DNA of 45,243 bases, from positions 1 through 45,243 of the forward strand of contig CALAYS010000052.1 in NCBI GenBank assembly GCA_937895515.1. The letters are read 5' to 3'. Source of the DNA: an uncultured bacterium (lineage in GTDB: Bacteria; Patescibacteriota; Minisyncoccia; Phycocordibacterales; UBA9973). Numbering within the stretch: position 1 is the first letter of the stretch; each line of letters starts with the position of its first letter. The translations under genes were made by a program, and so were the position numbers. The notes beneath the pieces were generated by a model. It was not told where the DNA came from, did no database searches, and worked only from the letters and a program-made list of their open reading frames with translations. This document shows, piece by piece, positions 18,279 to 26,275 of this stretch.

Positions 18279-19203
18279 CTATACAAAGACGAAGATGTTT
18301 TTTAGATTTATAGAAGAAATATAAAATAACTCCAATAGTAAACACAGGTGAAATCCATTCTGGAACATGTACATCAAAACCATGAAGTAGCATTATGCTA
18401 CCTAGACCAAGTATTGAATACATTGCCCCATTTTTTAAGAAGACATATTTTTTAATACGTTCAATATTGCCAACTGTCAGTTGGCGGACAACTAGTGCCC
18501 CAATACCACTACCAATTAAAATAAGTGGAATAGAAAAAGTAAAAGCAAAAGCCCCCAGCACCCCATCGATAGAAAAAGTAGTATCAATAATTTCTAAATA
18601 AAATATTTTACTAATGTCGCTCATATTACTAGTACCGCTAAGTAATTCTTTTTCTTTGGCTTCGGCATTTTGTTTAAACCCATGAGTTATAAAAAACGCG
18701 GTGGACCCTACAACAGCGGAAAAAGCTATCATAGGATTTATTTTTAAAGACTTCCAAACAACAAATGCTAACAATATTGAAACTATTGCATAAAACCAAA
18801 CCCCGCCACGCATAAAAAATTTCTCAGTCTTTGGTAAACCAAAATGTTTTTCTTCCAAGAAAAGCCAATGGAAAAATAAAAATACTAAAAATATCCCCCC
18901 ACCTGTCAGCAGTATTGGTGCGGATTTTTCAATAGATTCGGCAATGTGTGGGTCGTTAGAAAATGTTGCAGTAAATGCCCCTATAAAACCAAGGCTTGGA
19001 TTCATAAAATAAACTATTAGCCATGGTAGTAACCCCCGCACAATAAACACAGCAAAAATAAGACCCCAAGTTAAAAACCATTTTCTGGCTTTGGGTTTCA
19101 TTGTGCCGACAACTTCGGCATTAATGATTGCGTTGTCGATAGACGATATTGTTTCAAAAACAACCAACCCCAATATTATAAGTACCCCTGTGATTAATGA
19201 CAT
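18274..19203 (-). CDS. TerC/DUF475-family integral membrane protein (309 aa)
   Basis: About eight to nine hydrophobic helices with the two acidic signature segments of the TerC superfamily: ETISSIDNAIINAEVV near residue 17 and EIIDTTFSIDGVLGAFAF near residue 205. The Glu and Asp residues in these lie within membrane helices. TerC-like proteins are linked to metal ion (often manganese) export and tellurium resistance; for the DUF475 branch the substrate is not established. The protein is full length. A TAGAAT box with a TGC extension lies 7 bases before the ATG, so it is probably a single-gene, near-leaderless unit. Confidence 0.88.
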   Translation of the reverse strand: MSLITGVLIILGLVVFETISSIDNAIINAEVVGTMKPKARKWFLTWGLIFAVFIVRGLLPWLIVYFMNPSLGFIGAFTATFSNDPHIAESIEKSAPILLTGGGIFLVFLFFHWLFLEEKHFGLPKTEKFFMRGGVWFYAIVSILLAFVVWKSLKINPMIAFSAVVGSTAFFITHGFKQNAEAKEKELLSGTSNMSDISKIFYLEIIDTTFSIDGVLGAFAFTFSIPLILIGSGIGALVVRQLTVGNIERIKKYVFLKNGAMYSILGLGSIMLLHGFDVHVPEWISPVFTIGVILYFFYKSKKHLRLCIE

Positions 19204-19223
19204 AATTGTTATTCTAGCATAAA

Positions 19224-19252
19224 AAAAATAAGGGATAAATCCCTTATTTTTT
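19224..19252 (-). terminator. Terminator of the cytochrome b5-like gene
   Basis: AAATAAGGGA-TAAA-TCCCTTATTT hairpin with flanking A and T tracts, directly downstream of the stop codon; symmetric, so it could act in both directions. Confidence 0.8.
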
Positions 19253-19255
19253 AAC

Positions 19256-19741
19256 TTATTTAGCTAATGTCCCGATTTTAAATGAAGCTAGTTCGCTAGC
19301 AGGGCGAGGTTGACCACCGTGTTTACCAGTAAAAGCGTCAGTTCCATCTTTACCACAAAGACGCAGTATTGCACCTGATCCACCAGGATGCTGTGATATC
19401 CATTTAGTTACATCATAAACGTTACCATTAATAGTGGTCCAGCAACTTTGCGCACTACTGTGAGTTGCAACTATTGCCATAGTATATGTATTTGGAGCTG
19501 TTATTGGTTTAGTTGGTTCTATTGGTTTTGTAGGGTTTGTTATATTATTTGAAACAGGATTTGTCGTAGCTGGAACATTAGAAACATCAGGTGTATTATT
19601 TTCCCCCACTATTTCTGTATTTTGTATTGGGTTAACTGTATTGTTATTTTTATTCTTTGTATAACCAACAATAGCAACAATTATAATTGCAACAATAACC
19701 AAAACACTAATAACTTTAAATGTATTATTTTTATTATTCAT
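19256..19741 (-). CDS. Membrane-anchored cytochrome b5-like heme-binding protein (161 aa)
   Basis: An N-terminal transmembrane helix (about residues 8-28) acts as anchor, followed by a Pro/Thr/Asn linker to residue 88 and a cytochrome b5-like domain to the end. The two expected axial heme ligands are His118 in the HPGG motif and His141 in GKHGG. Two cysteines (about 100 and 129) could form a disulfide, which would fit an external location and the DsbA/DsbB-like pair elsewhere in the window. It may carry electrons or bind heme or sterol-like ligands outside the membrane; no redox partner is adjacent. I start at the ATG at 19741; the in-frame GTG two codons upstream is less likely because TATAGT ends 4 bases before this ATG. 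Confidence 0.82.
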   Translation of the reverse strand: MNNKNNTFKVISVLVIVAIIIVAIVGYTKNKNNNTVNPIQNTEIVGENNTPDVSNVPATTNPVSNNITNPTKPIEPTKPITAPNTYTMAIVATHSSAQSCWTTINGNVYDVTKWISQHPGGSGAILRLCGKDGTDAFTGKHGGQPRPASELASFKIGTLAK

Positions 19742-19784
19742 ATGCACTATATTACCATAAAATGGTGAATTTTATTTCAAAATC

Positions 19785-20378
19785 TTAAACTAAATTCTTG
19801 GCGCCATCTTTACCCATAAATACAATTTCATCTATATTTTTTCTTTGACTTGGTTTTTCTCTTTCTTGCAGTTTTTCTGGAAGATCTTCAATCTTACCTG
19901 GATATCCAATAGTTATCATCATTTCAATATCATAATCATCACTTAAATTCAATTCTTTCCTTATTAATTCTTCTTGGTATCCACCCATTCCGTGGACCAC
20001 TAAATCCATATTAGTTCCCTGCAGTGCTAGATTTTCAAATGCCATACCAGTACACAATGAATGCTTAATATCTATTTCACCCTTGTCATCTGTTTTTTTA
20101 GAAATTACAACAACTAAAGCACCAGAATCTTTACACCAAATTTGATTCGATTCAACAAGAAAAGATAAAAATAAATCAAAGTCTGGCGTACCCCGCAATG
20201 CATACACAAACCGCCATGGTTGAATATTACGTGACGATGGTGCCCAACGCGCAGCTTCAAATAGTGTCATTAACACTTCATTTTTTATTGGTTCTCCAGA
20301 CATTGCTCGTGGTGAAAATCTTTTTAAAAAGATATCATTTATTTCGTATTCAGTTGTTCGATTATTTATTTCTTTCAT
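19785..20378 (-). CDS. Nitroreductase-family flavoprotein (197 aa)
   Basis: FMN-dependent NAD(P)H oxidoreductase fold. The N-terminal FMN phosphate-binding segment RFSPRAMSGEPI and the ARWAPSSRNIQPWRF motif (about residues 43-58) are typical, and the C-terminal part MITIGYPGK matches the second conserved block (usually xGYP). The natural substrate of such proteins is rarely known; they reduce nitro compounds, quinones or flavins. It is a single gene with TATAAT exactly 6 bases upstream of the ATG (20385-20390). It diverges from the VOC gene at 20422, the two -10 boxes lying 20 bases apart. Confidence 0.85.
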   Translation of the reverse strand: MKEINNRTTEYEINDIFLKRFSPRAMSGEPIKNEVLMTLFEAARWAPSSRNIQPWRFVYALRGTPDFDLFLSFLVESNQIWCKDSGALVVVISKKTDDKGEIDIKHSLCTGMAFENLALQGTNMDLVVHGMGGYQEELIRKELNLSDDYDIEMMITIGYPGKIEDLPEKLQEREKPSQRKNIDEIVFMGKDGAKNLV

Positions 20379-20409
20379 AAAAACATTATATCATTTTCAA
20401 AAAATATAC

Positions 20410-20415
20410 TATAAT
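20410..20415 (+). promoter_or_regulatory. -10 box of the VOC gene, leaderless arrangement
   Basis: TATAAT with exactly 6 bases (CACAGT) before the ATG at 20422. The divergent nitroreductase has its own TATAAT at 20385-20390, also 6 bases from its ATG. Confidence 0.55.
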
Positions 20416-20421
20416 CACAGT

Positions 20422-20892
20422 ATGAATACACCCAAAATAAACCCATTTTTATGGTTCGACAAGAATTTAAAAGAAATTACTAGTTTTTATAAATCAGTTT
20501 TCCCAGATGCAATAATTACAAGCAATGGCGAACTCTCCGACACACCGTCAGGTAATGTTGAAATGGCAACAATGGAAATATTAGGGCAAAAGTTAAGCAT
20601 GATGACAGCTGGGCCTATGTTTAAATTTAATGAAGCAATTTCTTTTGTAATTAGTTGTGATAACCAAGAAGAGATTGATTATTACTGGAACGCACTGACC
20701 GCAAATGGTGGGCAAGAAAGCCAATGTGGCTGGCTAAAAGATAAATATGGTCTTTCATGGCAAATCGTACCAAGTATGATGAATCAATTAATGGGTTCAG
20801 GCGATAAAGAAAAAACAGCCCGCGTTACCCAAGCATTCTTAAAAATGAAAAAGTTTGATATTGCCGAACTAGAAAAAGCTGCAAATTCATAA
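20422..20892 (+). CDS. PhnB-like VOC/glyoxalase-superfamily protein (156 aa)
   Basis: A PhnB/3-demethylubiquinone-methyltransferase-like VOC protein: MNTPKINPFLWFDKNLKEI is the standard opening strand, followed by VFPDAII and the dimer segment EIDYYWNALTANGG with CGWLKDKYGLSWQIVP near residues 100-117, the family hallmark. Metal-ligand positions of true glyoxalases are not obvious. Function in these proteins is mostly unknown. Full length, single gene, closed by a strong hairpin terminator. Confidence 0.85.
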   Translation: MNTPKINPFLWFDKNLKEITSFYKSVFPDAIITSNGELSDTPSGNVEMATMEILGQKLSMMTAGPMFKFNEAISFVISCDNQEEIDYYWNALTANGGQESQCGWLKDKYGLSWQIVPSMMNQLMGSGDKEKTARVTQAFLKMKKFDIAELEKAANS

Positions 20893-20910
20893 ATAAGAAA
20901 TCTTTTAAAT

Positions 20911-20941
20911 ATGGCTTGCCTTTTAAGGCAAGCCATATTTC
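20911..20941 (+). terminator. Hairpin terminator behind the VOC gene
   Basis: ATGGCTTGCC-TTTTAA-GGCAAGCCAT, 10-bp perfect stem followed by ATTTCTG; 4 bases before the -10 box of the next gene. Confidence 0.7.
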
Positions 20942-20956
20942 TGTTATAATTAAATT

Positions 20957-21922
20957 ATGAAAAAAATAAAGTATATTTTGCTATTAGCTCTTGGTATGCC
21001 CGGATTGGCATTGGCTCATGTTAAATGGTTTGCCGAAGAAGAAACCATAATAAATCCATACAGCGTCCATGATCATTATGTATTAATAGGTATAATTATT
21101 GCACTTTGTATTATTGGAATTGGTATTTATTTAGAAAAAAAATTAAAAGTCCCCCACAAACTAGATAAAACAATTCAAAAATGGGCACCAGGTGTACTGT
21201 CTATTGCTAGTATTGGGTTTGGTTTATCTTTTATTATTTTTGCATTAAAAGGTTTTGTTTTTGCGCCTAATTTACCAGTTGTTGGTAACATTGGTTATTT
21301 AATGCTATCAATTGAATTAATTGCCGGTGTGCTAATACTATTAGGTTTCTATGAAAGAATTGGTGGACTACTTATTTTAGTTTTATTTATTTTAGGAATT
21401 CATCAATATGGGGGTATTGAAATGCTCGATACGCTAGAGATGGTTGGGTTTGCATTTTACATCATTATTATTGGTCGCCCAAAATGGAAAATGCGCGACT
21501 GGAATTTTGTAAAACATTTAAGCCACAAAATTCATACTTATGGACTGCCAATACTGCGCGTAGGAACAGGGCTTAATTTAATTGTGCTTGGTTTTACTGA
21601 AAAAATTTTAAACCCATCATTAACTGATAATTTCCTATCGCACTATAATTGGAATTTTATGCAAAGTTTAGGGTTTCATAATTTTACAAATTACTATTTT
21701 GGATTCTCTGCTGGGATGGTTGAAGCTTTGTTTGGTATTTTCTTTTTACTGGGGTTAGTTACCCGCACAACCACAATTGCATTGGCAGTATTTCTTGTAA
21801 CCACACTATGTCTTTTGGGACCAGTGGAACTAATCGGCCACCTCCCCCATTTTTCAATTGCAATTGTATTGTTTGTTCTTGGATCTGGAACAAGACTAGT
21901 CTTATTACATAAAAAGGATTAA
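20957..21922 (+). CDS. DoxX-like multi-pass membrane protein (321 aa)
   Basis: An N-terminal signal-like helix (ALGMPGLALAHVKWF) is followed by about eight hydrophobic segments. The segments LIAGVLILLGFYERIGGLLILV and GMVEALFGIFFLLGLVTRTTTIAL each have the DoxX-type pattern, so the protein appears to hold two DoxX-like four-helix units. DoxX proteins are linked to quinone-dependent redox reactions and oxidative stress; the role here is unknown. TATAAT with a TGT extension (20945-20950) stands exactly 6 bases before the ATG. Confidence 0.78.
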   Translation: MKKIKYILLLALGMPGLALAHVKWFAEEETIINPYSVHDHYVLIGIIIALCIIGIGIYLEKKLKVPHKLDKTIQKWAPGVLSIASIGFGLSFIIFALKGFVFAPNLPVVGNIGYLMLSIELIAGVLILLGFYERIGGLLILVLFILGIHQYGGIEMLDTLEMVGFAFYIIIIGRPKWKMRDWNFVKHLSHKIHTYGLPILRVGTGLNLIVLGFTEKILNPSLTDNFLSHYNWNFMQSLGFHNFTNYYFGFSAGMVEALFGIFFLLGLVTRTTTIALAVFLVTTLCLLGPVELIGHLPHFSIAIVLFVLGSGTRLVLLHKKD

Positions 21923-21926
21923 ACCT

Positions 21927-21957
21927 AAAACCCGCAACATTGCGGGTTTTATTTTAA
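21927..21957. terminator. Bidirectional terminator between convergent genes
   Basis: AAAACCCGCA-ACAT-TGCGGGTTTT, 10-bp stem with T tract; serves the DoxX gene and the opposing ART-like gene. Confidence 0.85.
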
Positions 21958-22721
21958 TTGTTTAATTCAGTTTTATTTTCTGTTGTTATTCCTATAAAAT
22001 TAGAAAATTTATCAATATCAACTTGTGAACCAAGAACATGTATTTGATCTGGATTAAAAACAGCAATATTAGTAATGCCTCTTTCATTGATCAAAATAGA
22101 ATCATATTTTTTAGAAATAAAGTCAATTACTCGATCAGTTTCAATAATTCTCCAAGAACCATTTTCGAGTCTCCATATATAATGGTCAACAAAATCTTCT
22201 ATTGAAGGATTTTGAATCTCTTTTTCTCCAATATTAATTTGAGGTAAATCATTCCTAAAAGTTATATTTGTATTTTCTGATTTATAACCTTCTTTTACCA
22301 ATTCTTCAATTATAGGTCGTAGTTCTTGAATATGTTCTTTATTTGAAAAATCAAAAGGATTTTTAATATCCAAAATTTGCTCTTGTACGTTACCATCTCG
22401 GGAATCATCAAATGCAAAACTTTCTGCAAATTTACGATCCTTTGTAAAAAAAACCGCTTTAGCAAAATTACTTCTTTCAAAATTAAAATTTTCAATTTTT
22501 GATTTTGATGCAGTTCCATGATAAAAAATATCTTTAAATTTACTTTCAGGGAATATGGTATTTATATATTCAGAATATTGTTCTTTTGTACCAATTTTTA
22601 AAAGTTCAGAATGTTGGTTAAAAATAAAATCAACACCTTCTTTAATTTCAGGTTTTTGAATTATTTTTTCTTCTGAAACCATCTTTTCAGATTTAGGTAC
22701 ACTATGATTAAATCCTTCCAT
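21954..22721 (-). CDS. ADP-ribosyltransferase-like protein, ART-PolyVal type (255 aa)
   Basis: A soluble protein without signal peptide. Residues 63-104 (DIFYHGTASKSKIENF, then AVFFTKDRKFAESFAF) and the C-terminal block YDSILINERG-x-IAVFNPDQIHVLG (about 213-238) match the ART-PolyVal class, found mostly in phage polyvalent proteins and toxin-like effectors. The Tyr-His-Gly-Thr motif corresponds to the NAD-binding histidine of ART folds. Activity is unproven. It stands alone between terminators, without an obvious antitoxin or phage neighbour. An upstream in-frame start is possible, but ATG 22721 has TATAGT 4 bases before it. Confidence 0.65.
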   Translation of the reverse strand: MEGFNHSVPKSEKMVSEEKIIQKPEIKEGVDFIFNQHSELLKIGTKEQYSEYINTIFPESKFKDIFYHGTASKSKIENFNFERSNFAKAVFFTKDRKFAESFAFDDSRDGNVQEQILDIKNPFDFSNKEHIQELRPIIEELVKEGYKSENTNITFRNDLPQINIGEKEIQNPSIEDFVDHYIWRLENGSWRIIETDRVIDFISKKYDSILINERGITNIAVFNPDQIHVLGSQVDIDKFSNFIGITTENKTELNN

Positions 22722-22737
22722 ATAAACTATATTAACA

Positions 22738-22763
22738 TAAAATAACCCCAATTAGGGCTATTT
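22738..22763 (-). terminator. Terminator behind the uridine-kinase-like gene
   Basis: AAAATAACCCC-AATTA-GGGCTATTTTA, imperfect stem with flanking A/T tracts, at the stop codon of the gene. Confidence 0.6.
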
Positions 22764-23359
22764 TATTCGGCAAAAATAATACGCTCGGCTTCTTTTAATA
22801 CATCTTCTTTTGTTAGATTTGAAATGTCTATGACATGATCGGCATAATTTTTGGTTGGTTCTATATATTGATTGTGCATTGGAATTATAACTTTCTCTTC
22901 ATACTCTTTATTTGAATTACCTCTTATAGGTCGTCTCGCCCATCTAATATCATGCTTTTCGTCTAAAAAAATAGATGAGTCTAATAATTTTCGTATCTTT
23001 TCGTAATGTAACAACAAAAAACCTTCAACAATTATTATTGGTTTTGGATTAAGTGTGATTAAGGTTTTTTCTCTATTTTTAAAAAAATCTGGGTTAAGAT
23101 ATTCATTTCTTGTATAAAGTGTAAAACTTTCCCCTTTTAACAATTTTTCTAAATCAAGAATAAATTTATCAAAATATAATGAATCTGGATGATCAGAATT
23201 AATAAGATCACCAACTTTTGGTTTTTCTTCCTTTGGTTTCATATAGTCATCTAATTGCAATAACTCGATTTGATCAGGGTATTTATTTTTAAGAGCATTA
23301 CAAAGAGTAGATTTACCTGCTCCACTACCACCAGTAATACCAATAACTTTAATCTTCAT
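22763..23359 (-). CDS. Uridine kinase-like P-loop kinase (198 aa)
   Basis: Walker A GGSGAGKS at residues 10-17 after GITG, then LLQLDDYMKP and DHPDSLYFDKFILDLEKL, where uridine kinases have the DSFY and DHPxAFD segments. IIVEGFLLLHYEKIRKLLD corresponds to the Walker B region, and RWARRPIRGN to the lid arginines. The fold belongs to the uridine kinase/phosphoribulokinase group. Pyrimidine nucleoside salvage is the likely role and would suit an organism with little biosynthesis, but other small substrates are possible. TAGAAT with a TGA extension lies 6 bases before the ATG. Confidence 0.78.
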   Translation of the reverse strand: MKIKVIGITGGSGAGKSTLCNALKNKYPDQIELLQLDDYMKPKEEKPKVGDLINSDHPDSLYFDKFILDLEKLLKGESFTLYTRNEYLNPDFFKNREKTLITLNPKPIIIVEGFLLLHYEKIRKLLDSSIFLDEKHDIRWARRPIRGNSNKEYEEKVIIPMHNQYIEPTKNYADHVIDISNLTKEDVLKEAERIIFAE

Positions 23360-23395
23360 ATTTTTATTCTATCACTTTATTAAAATTAATTCCCG

Positions 23396-23929
23396 CTATG
23401 AAAGCACACTGAAAACTACATAATTAAAGCTTAAATTAACTAAGAAATGAGAAACTCCGAGTATGTATATATTTCTAAATTTTAAGAAATGCCAACCCCA
23501 GAAATATCCTGCGAACAAAGTTAGGCATGCAAAAATAAATCCAGTTTTAGACCATGAATAAGGTGCGATTAAATGAAAGCCAACAAAAATAAATACGCTT
23601 GTCCATAGCGCTATTTGCTTACCCCAGCGTTCCAATAATCTTATTACTAACCCTCTAAATAATATTTCTTGTAGAAAACATATTATGATTAACGGCAACA
23701 AAGGATCTTGATCAATAACCCACTCCGGAAGACTTATAAATTTATATGTAATTGCTAGTTGTACTAAGCTAAAGATAATAATATTAAAAATTAATATCGG
23801 CCCCCAACCAAGCAAAATAGATTTAGGATTAAAGCCCAATTTCCTCCAATCAATTTTTTTGATAGTTAAAGCCAAAACAATCAATACAATACTAGTGGCG
23901 ATTATAAATATTTGTTCCGCGGATGTCAT
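23396..23929 (-). CDS. CPBP-family intramembrane protease-like protein (177 aa)
   Basis: About five hydrophobic helices carrying the CPBP/Abi motifs: LQEILFRGLVIR (motif 1, with Gln in place of the first Glu of the usual EExxxR), FVGFHL (FxxxH) and VSHFLVNLSF (HxxxN). The family includes CAAX-processing proteases and bacteriocin self-immunity proteins. The changed motif-1 residue could weaken activity, since the second Glu and the histidines are the key residues and are kept. The substrate is unknown. TAAAAT lies 5 bases before the ATG; the next gene starts 36 bases downstream on the same strand. Confidence 0.8.
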   Translation of the reverse strand: MTSAEQIFIIATSIVLIVLALTIKKIDWRKLGFNPKSILLGWGPILIFNIIIFSLVQLAITYKFISLPEWVIDQDPLLPLIIICFLQEILFRGLVIRLLERWGKQIALWTSVFIFVGFHLIAPYSWSKTGFIFACLTLFAGYFWGWHFLKFRNIYILGVSHFLVNLSFNYVVFSVLS

Positions 23930-23950
23930 ATTTTTATTTTAATATTTTAT

Positions 23951-24397
23951 CTAAATTAATTCTTCTGAGGTTGGTACTTCAAAATCTTTAATCCACTTAT
24001 CCAGATCTGATTCTTCAACATTGAATGTATTTGGAGGTAAATTTTTATTGCGCTCTTGCAAGCGATGCCAAAGTTCTTCGCGTAGTACATCCAAAAAATA
24101 TAATTTAACAGTTGCCCCAATACCCGTAGCACGAGCTTTAAATTCATCATGTTCCTTGCGAGTCCAAAAACCAAAATCAAGTATTACATCCACACCTAAG
24201 GTTAAAACTTTTTGAGCAATTTCCCATTGCATTGTTTCAATAACAGCACGCTTTTCTTCATTTTCTCCATTACCCACAATACGCCCCATCCATTCATCAG
24301 GACTTAGGAGCAATGCAGAATGTTCTTTCTCAAGTTTTTTAGCGAGAGTAGATTTACCAGACCCAGGCAAACCGCAAATTAAATGAAGTGTGGACAT
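23951..24397 (-). CDS. AAA_33/zeta-toxin-like small P-loop kinase (148 aa)
   Basis: Walker A GLPGSGKS at residues 9-16 at the very N-terminus (MSTLHLICGLPGSGKST), SPDEW near residue 33 and VDVILDFGFWTRKEHDEF near residue 72, a layout typical of small AAA_33 kinases related to polynucleotide kinase and zeta toxins. The C-terminal lid contains LWHRLQERN. The substrate cannot be told; such proteins phosphorylate nucleotides, sugars or RNA ends. No epsilon-like antitoxin is beside it, so a toxin role is unlikely. TATAAT is 6 bases before the ATG. Confidence 0.78.
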   Translation of the reverse strand: MSTLHLICGLPGSGKSTLAKKLEKEHSALLLSPDEWMGRIVGNGENEEKRAVIETMQWEIAQKVLTLGVDVILDFGFWTRKEHDEFKARATGIGATVKLYFLDVLREELWHRLQERNKNLPPNTFNVEESDLDKWIKDFEVPTSEELI

Positions 24398-24469
24398 TTT
24401 TAAATTATATCACTTTATTCAAATTAAGTCCTTTTCTTCTTTATACCGGACAGTTTTTAATATACACAA

Positions 24470-24495
24470 AAAGAAAAACCCTTTCGGGTTTTGTT
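24470..24495 (-). terminator. Terminator of tRNA-Ser
   Basis: AAACCC-GAAA-GGGTTT hairpin followed on the minus strand by TTCTTTTTG, a few bases after the tRNA 3' end. Confidence 0.75.
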
Positions 24496-24502
24496 CTTAC
24501 TG

Positions 24503-24589
24503 CGGAAGTGGTGAGATTCGAACTCACGGTCCGCTTTCACGGACGACTGTTTTCAAGACAGTTGCCTTAAACCACTCAGCCACACTTCC
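24503..24589 (-). tRNA. tRNA-Ser (anticodon TGA)
   Basis: An 87-base class II tRNA: acceptor stem GGAAGTG/CACTTCC, anticodon loop CTTGAAA within ACTGT/ACAGT (anticodon TGA), a long variable arm GTCCGTGAAAGCGGAC, and a T arm with GTTCGAATC. The 3' CCA is not encoded. Single gene with its own terminator. Confidence 0.95.
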
Positions 24590-24662
24590 ACTTACAACCT
24601 TACCTTATTTCAAAGCTTTTTTCAAGTTTTTATATTTATAGCAAATATGGTATTTTAAATAT

Positions 24663-25259
24663 ATGGAAACAATCGAAATTTATACAAGGGTGGCAACAAT
24701 ACTGCATTTAATAGGTGTTATTTTAGGTGTGGGTAGCGCAACTATTACTGATATTTTATTTTTCCGCTTTGTTGGCGACAAACACATAACCGCTAAAGAA
24801 GCTAAACTAATGGACAGCCTAACTAAAATAATTTGGATAGCATTAATTATTTTAATTGTTAGTGGAATTATGCTTTTTATTCCAAGCTTTGAAAGGCTAG
24901 CAAATTCGGGTAAATTCTTAACTAAAAATTTTGGGTTATTAGTATTGGTTATTAACGGACTGGTTTTGGGTTATTATATTCGCCCTAAATTAGTAAAAAT
25001 TGATTTTAGTAATAATGGTAAATCAAGATTTGGACTATCCCACGAAGTAAACCGCAAAATGCGCCGTTTAGCTACTATTGCTGGAGTTGTGTCTATTACA
25101 ACTTGGTATTTTATTTTTATACTTGGCGCGCTTCGCGGTATTACATTCCCTGCTGTTTATGGAATTAGCATTTATATTTGTTTGTTAATCATAACTTGTA
25201 TTGGTGGATTAATGCACGAAAACGGAGTTTTTAGAAAAATCCAAAGAAAATTACACTAA
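24663..25259 (+). CDS. Four-to-five-helix membrane protein of unknown function (198 aa)
   Basis: Hydrophobic segments at about residues 10-30, 53-72, 88-105, 137-158 and 163-183 and a basic C-terminal end (FRKIQRKLH). The opening helix ATILHLIGVILGVGSATITDI with a His and small residues, and the conserved-looking EVNRKMRRLATIAG before the fourth helix, recall heme- or quinone-related small membrane proteins, but I cannot name the family. It lies between tRNA-Ser and the sigma factor gene and is closed by a terminator. TATTTT with a TGG extension is 6 bases before the ATG. Confidence 0.75.
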   Translation: METIEIYTRVATILHLIGVILGVGSATITDILFFRFVGDKHITAKEAKLMDSLTKIIWIALIILIVSGIMLFIPSFERLANSGKFLTKNFGLLVLVINGLVLGYYIRPKLVKIDFSNNGKSRFGLSHEVNRKMRRLATIAGVVSITTWYFIFILGALRGITFPAVYGISIYICLLIITCIGGLMHENGVFRKIQRKLH

Positions 25260-25275
25260 AAATAGTGTGCATCTT

Positions 25276-25306
25276 AAACAAACCCCATTGACAGGGGTTT
25301 TGTTTT
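25276..25306 (+). terminator. Terminator before the sigma factor gene
   Basis: AACCCC-ATTGACA-GGGGTTTTGTTTT hairpin with T tract. TTGACA in the loop looks like a -35 box but has no -10 at proper distance. Confidence 0.75.
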
Positions 25307-25338
25307 ATATTAAAGTATGTATAAATAAACAATTTAAA

Positions 25339-26199
25339 ATGAGACAACTAAAAATAAGTAAACAATTTACAAATAGAGACAGCAGGTCTCTAGACAAGTA
25401 TCTTAACGAAATTTCTAAATTGCCCATGGTTAATGCGCAAGAAGAGGTGGAATTAGCCCGCCGAATCCGTGACGGTGACCAAACCGCACTTAAAAAATTG
25501 GTAAATGCCAACTTGCGCTTCGTAGTTTCTGTATCTAAACAATATCAAAATCAAGGTCTTGCACTTGGAGATATAATTAATGAAGGAAATCTTGGTTTAG
25601 TTAAAGCTGCTAAGCGGTTTGACGAAACCCGTGGTTTTAAATTTATCTCTTACGCTGTATGGTGGATTCGTCAATCTATTTTACAGGCTTTGGCCGACCA
25701 ATCGCGTGTTGTTAGGTTGCCGCTGAATAAAGTTGGTTCAATTGGACGTATTTCTGCTATGGCTGCTAAATTAGAGCAAATACATGAGCGTGAACCAACA
25801 GCCGAAGAAATTGCAAAGGCTTTAGAAGTGCCATTAATCGAGGTTGAAAATGCTTTGCGTTCTGCAGGTCGCCATTTATCTATTGATGCGCCTGTAACAG
25901 AAGGTGAAGACAATACCCTTTTAGGTCTACTGGAAGATGATTCACCCAGGCCCGATGCAACACTTATCAGCGAGTCACTTCAAAAAGAAATCAGCCGTGT
26001 AATTCAGACATTAAGCGAAAAAGAGCGCGATGTATTGAAATACTATTACGGTTTGGATGGCGGACCAGCCTATACCCTTGAAGACATCAGCGAAAAAGTG
26101 GGGTTAACCCGCGAACGCGTGAGACAAATCAAAGAGAAAGCTTTAAGAAGATTAAGAAAGTCTTCGAAAAACCAGATTTTAAAATCATATTTAGGTTAA
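25339..26199 (+). CDS. RNA polymerase principal-type sigma-70 factor (286 aa)
   Basis: A group 1/2 sigma-70 factor without region 1.1. Region 1.2 is SRSLDKYLNEISKLPMV. Region 2 contains NLRFVVSVSKQYQNQGL, DIINEGNLGLVKAAKRFD and GFKFISYAVWWIRQSI (the -10 recognition helix). Region 3 holds RVVRLPLNKV, and region 4 ends with YTLEDISEKVGLTRERVRQI (the -35 recognition helix-turn-helix). These match consensus-reading sigma factors, in line with the TATAAT and TTGNNN boxes in this window. At 286 residues it is RpoS-sized, but it may well be the main sigma factor of a reduced genome. The start is set at ATG 25339; 24 upstream in-frame codons would overlap the preceding terminator. Confidence 0.93.
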   Translation: MRQLKISKQFTNRDSRSLDKYLNEISKLPMVNAQEEVELARRIRDGDQTALKKLVNANLRFVVSVSKQYQNQGLALGDIINEGNLGLVKAAKRFDETRGFKFISYAVWWIRQSILQALADQSRVVRLPLNKVGSIGRISAMAAKLEQIHEREPTAEEIAKALEVPLIEVENALRSAGRHLSIDAPVTEGEDNTLLGLLEDDSPRPDATLISESLQKEISRVIQTLSEKERDVLKYYYGLDGGPAYTLEDISEKVGLTRERVRQIKEKALRRLRKSSKNQILKSYLG

Positions 26200-26237
26200 A
26201 TACCTTTTTTTACAAAAAAAATAACTCCTGTAAAGGA

Positions 26238-26270
26238 AAACCCGCTTGCATTAGCAAACGGGTATTTTTA
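26238..26270. terminator. Bidirectional terminator between sigma factor and S20 genes
   Basis: CCCGCTTGC-ATTA-GCAAACGGG with A tract on the left and TATTTTTATTTT on the right. Confidence 0.8.
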
Positions 26271-26275
26271 TTTTC

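Noticed and set aside
23951..24397. Zeta toxin of a toxin-antitoxin pair
   Set aside because: No antitoxin-like gene is adjacent and the protein is a generic small P-loop kinase.
25288..25293. TTGACA as a -35 box of the sigma factor gene
   Set aside because: It lies in the loop of a terminator and no -10 hexamer is found 16-18 bases downstream.
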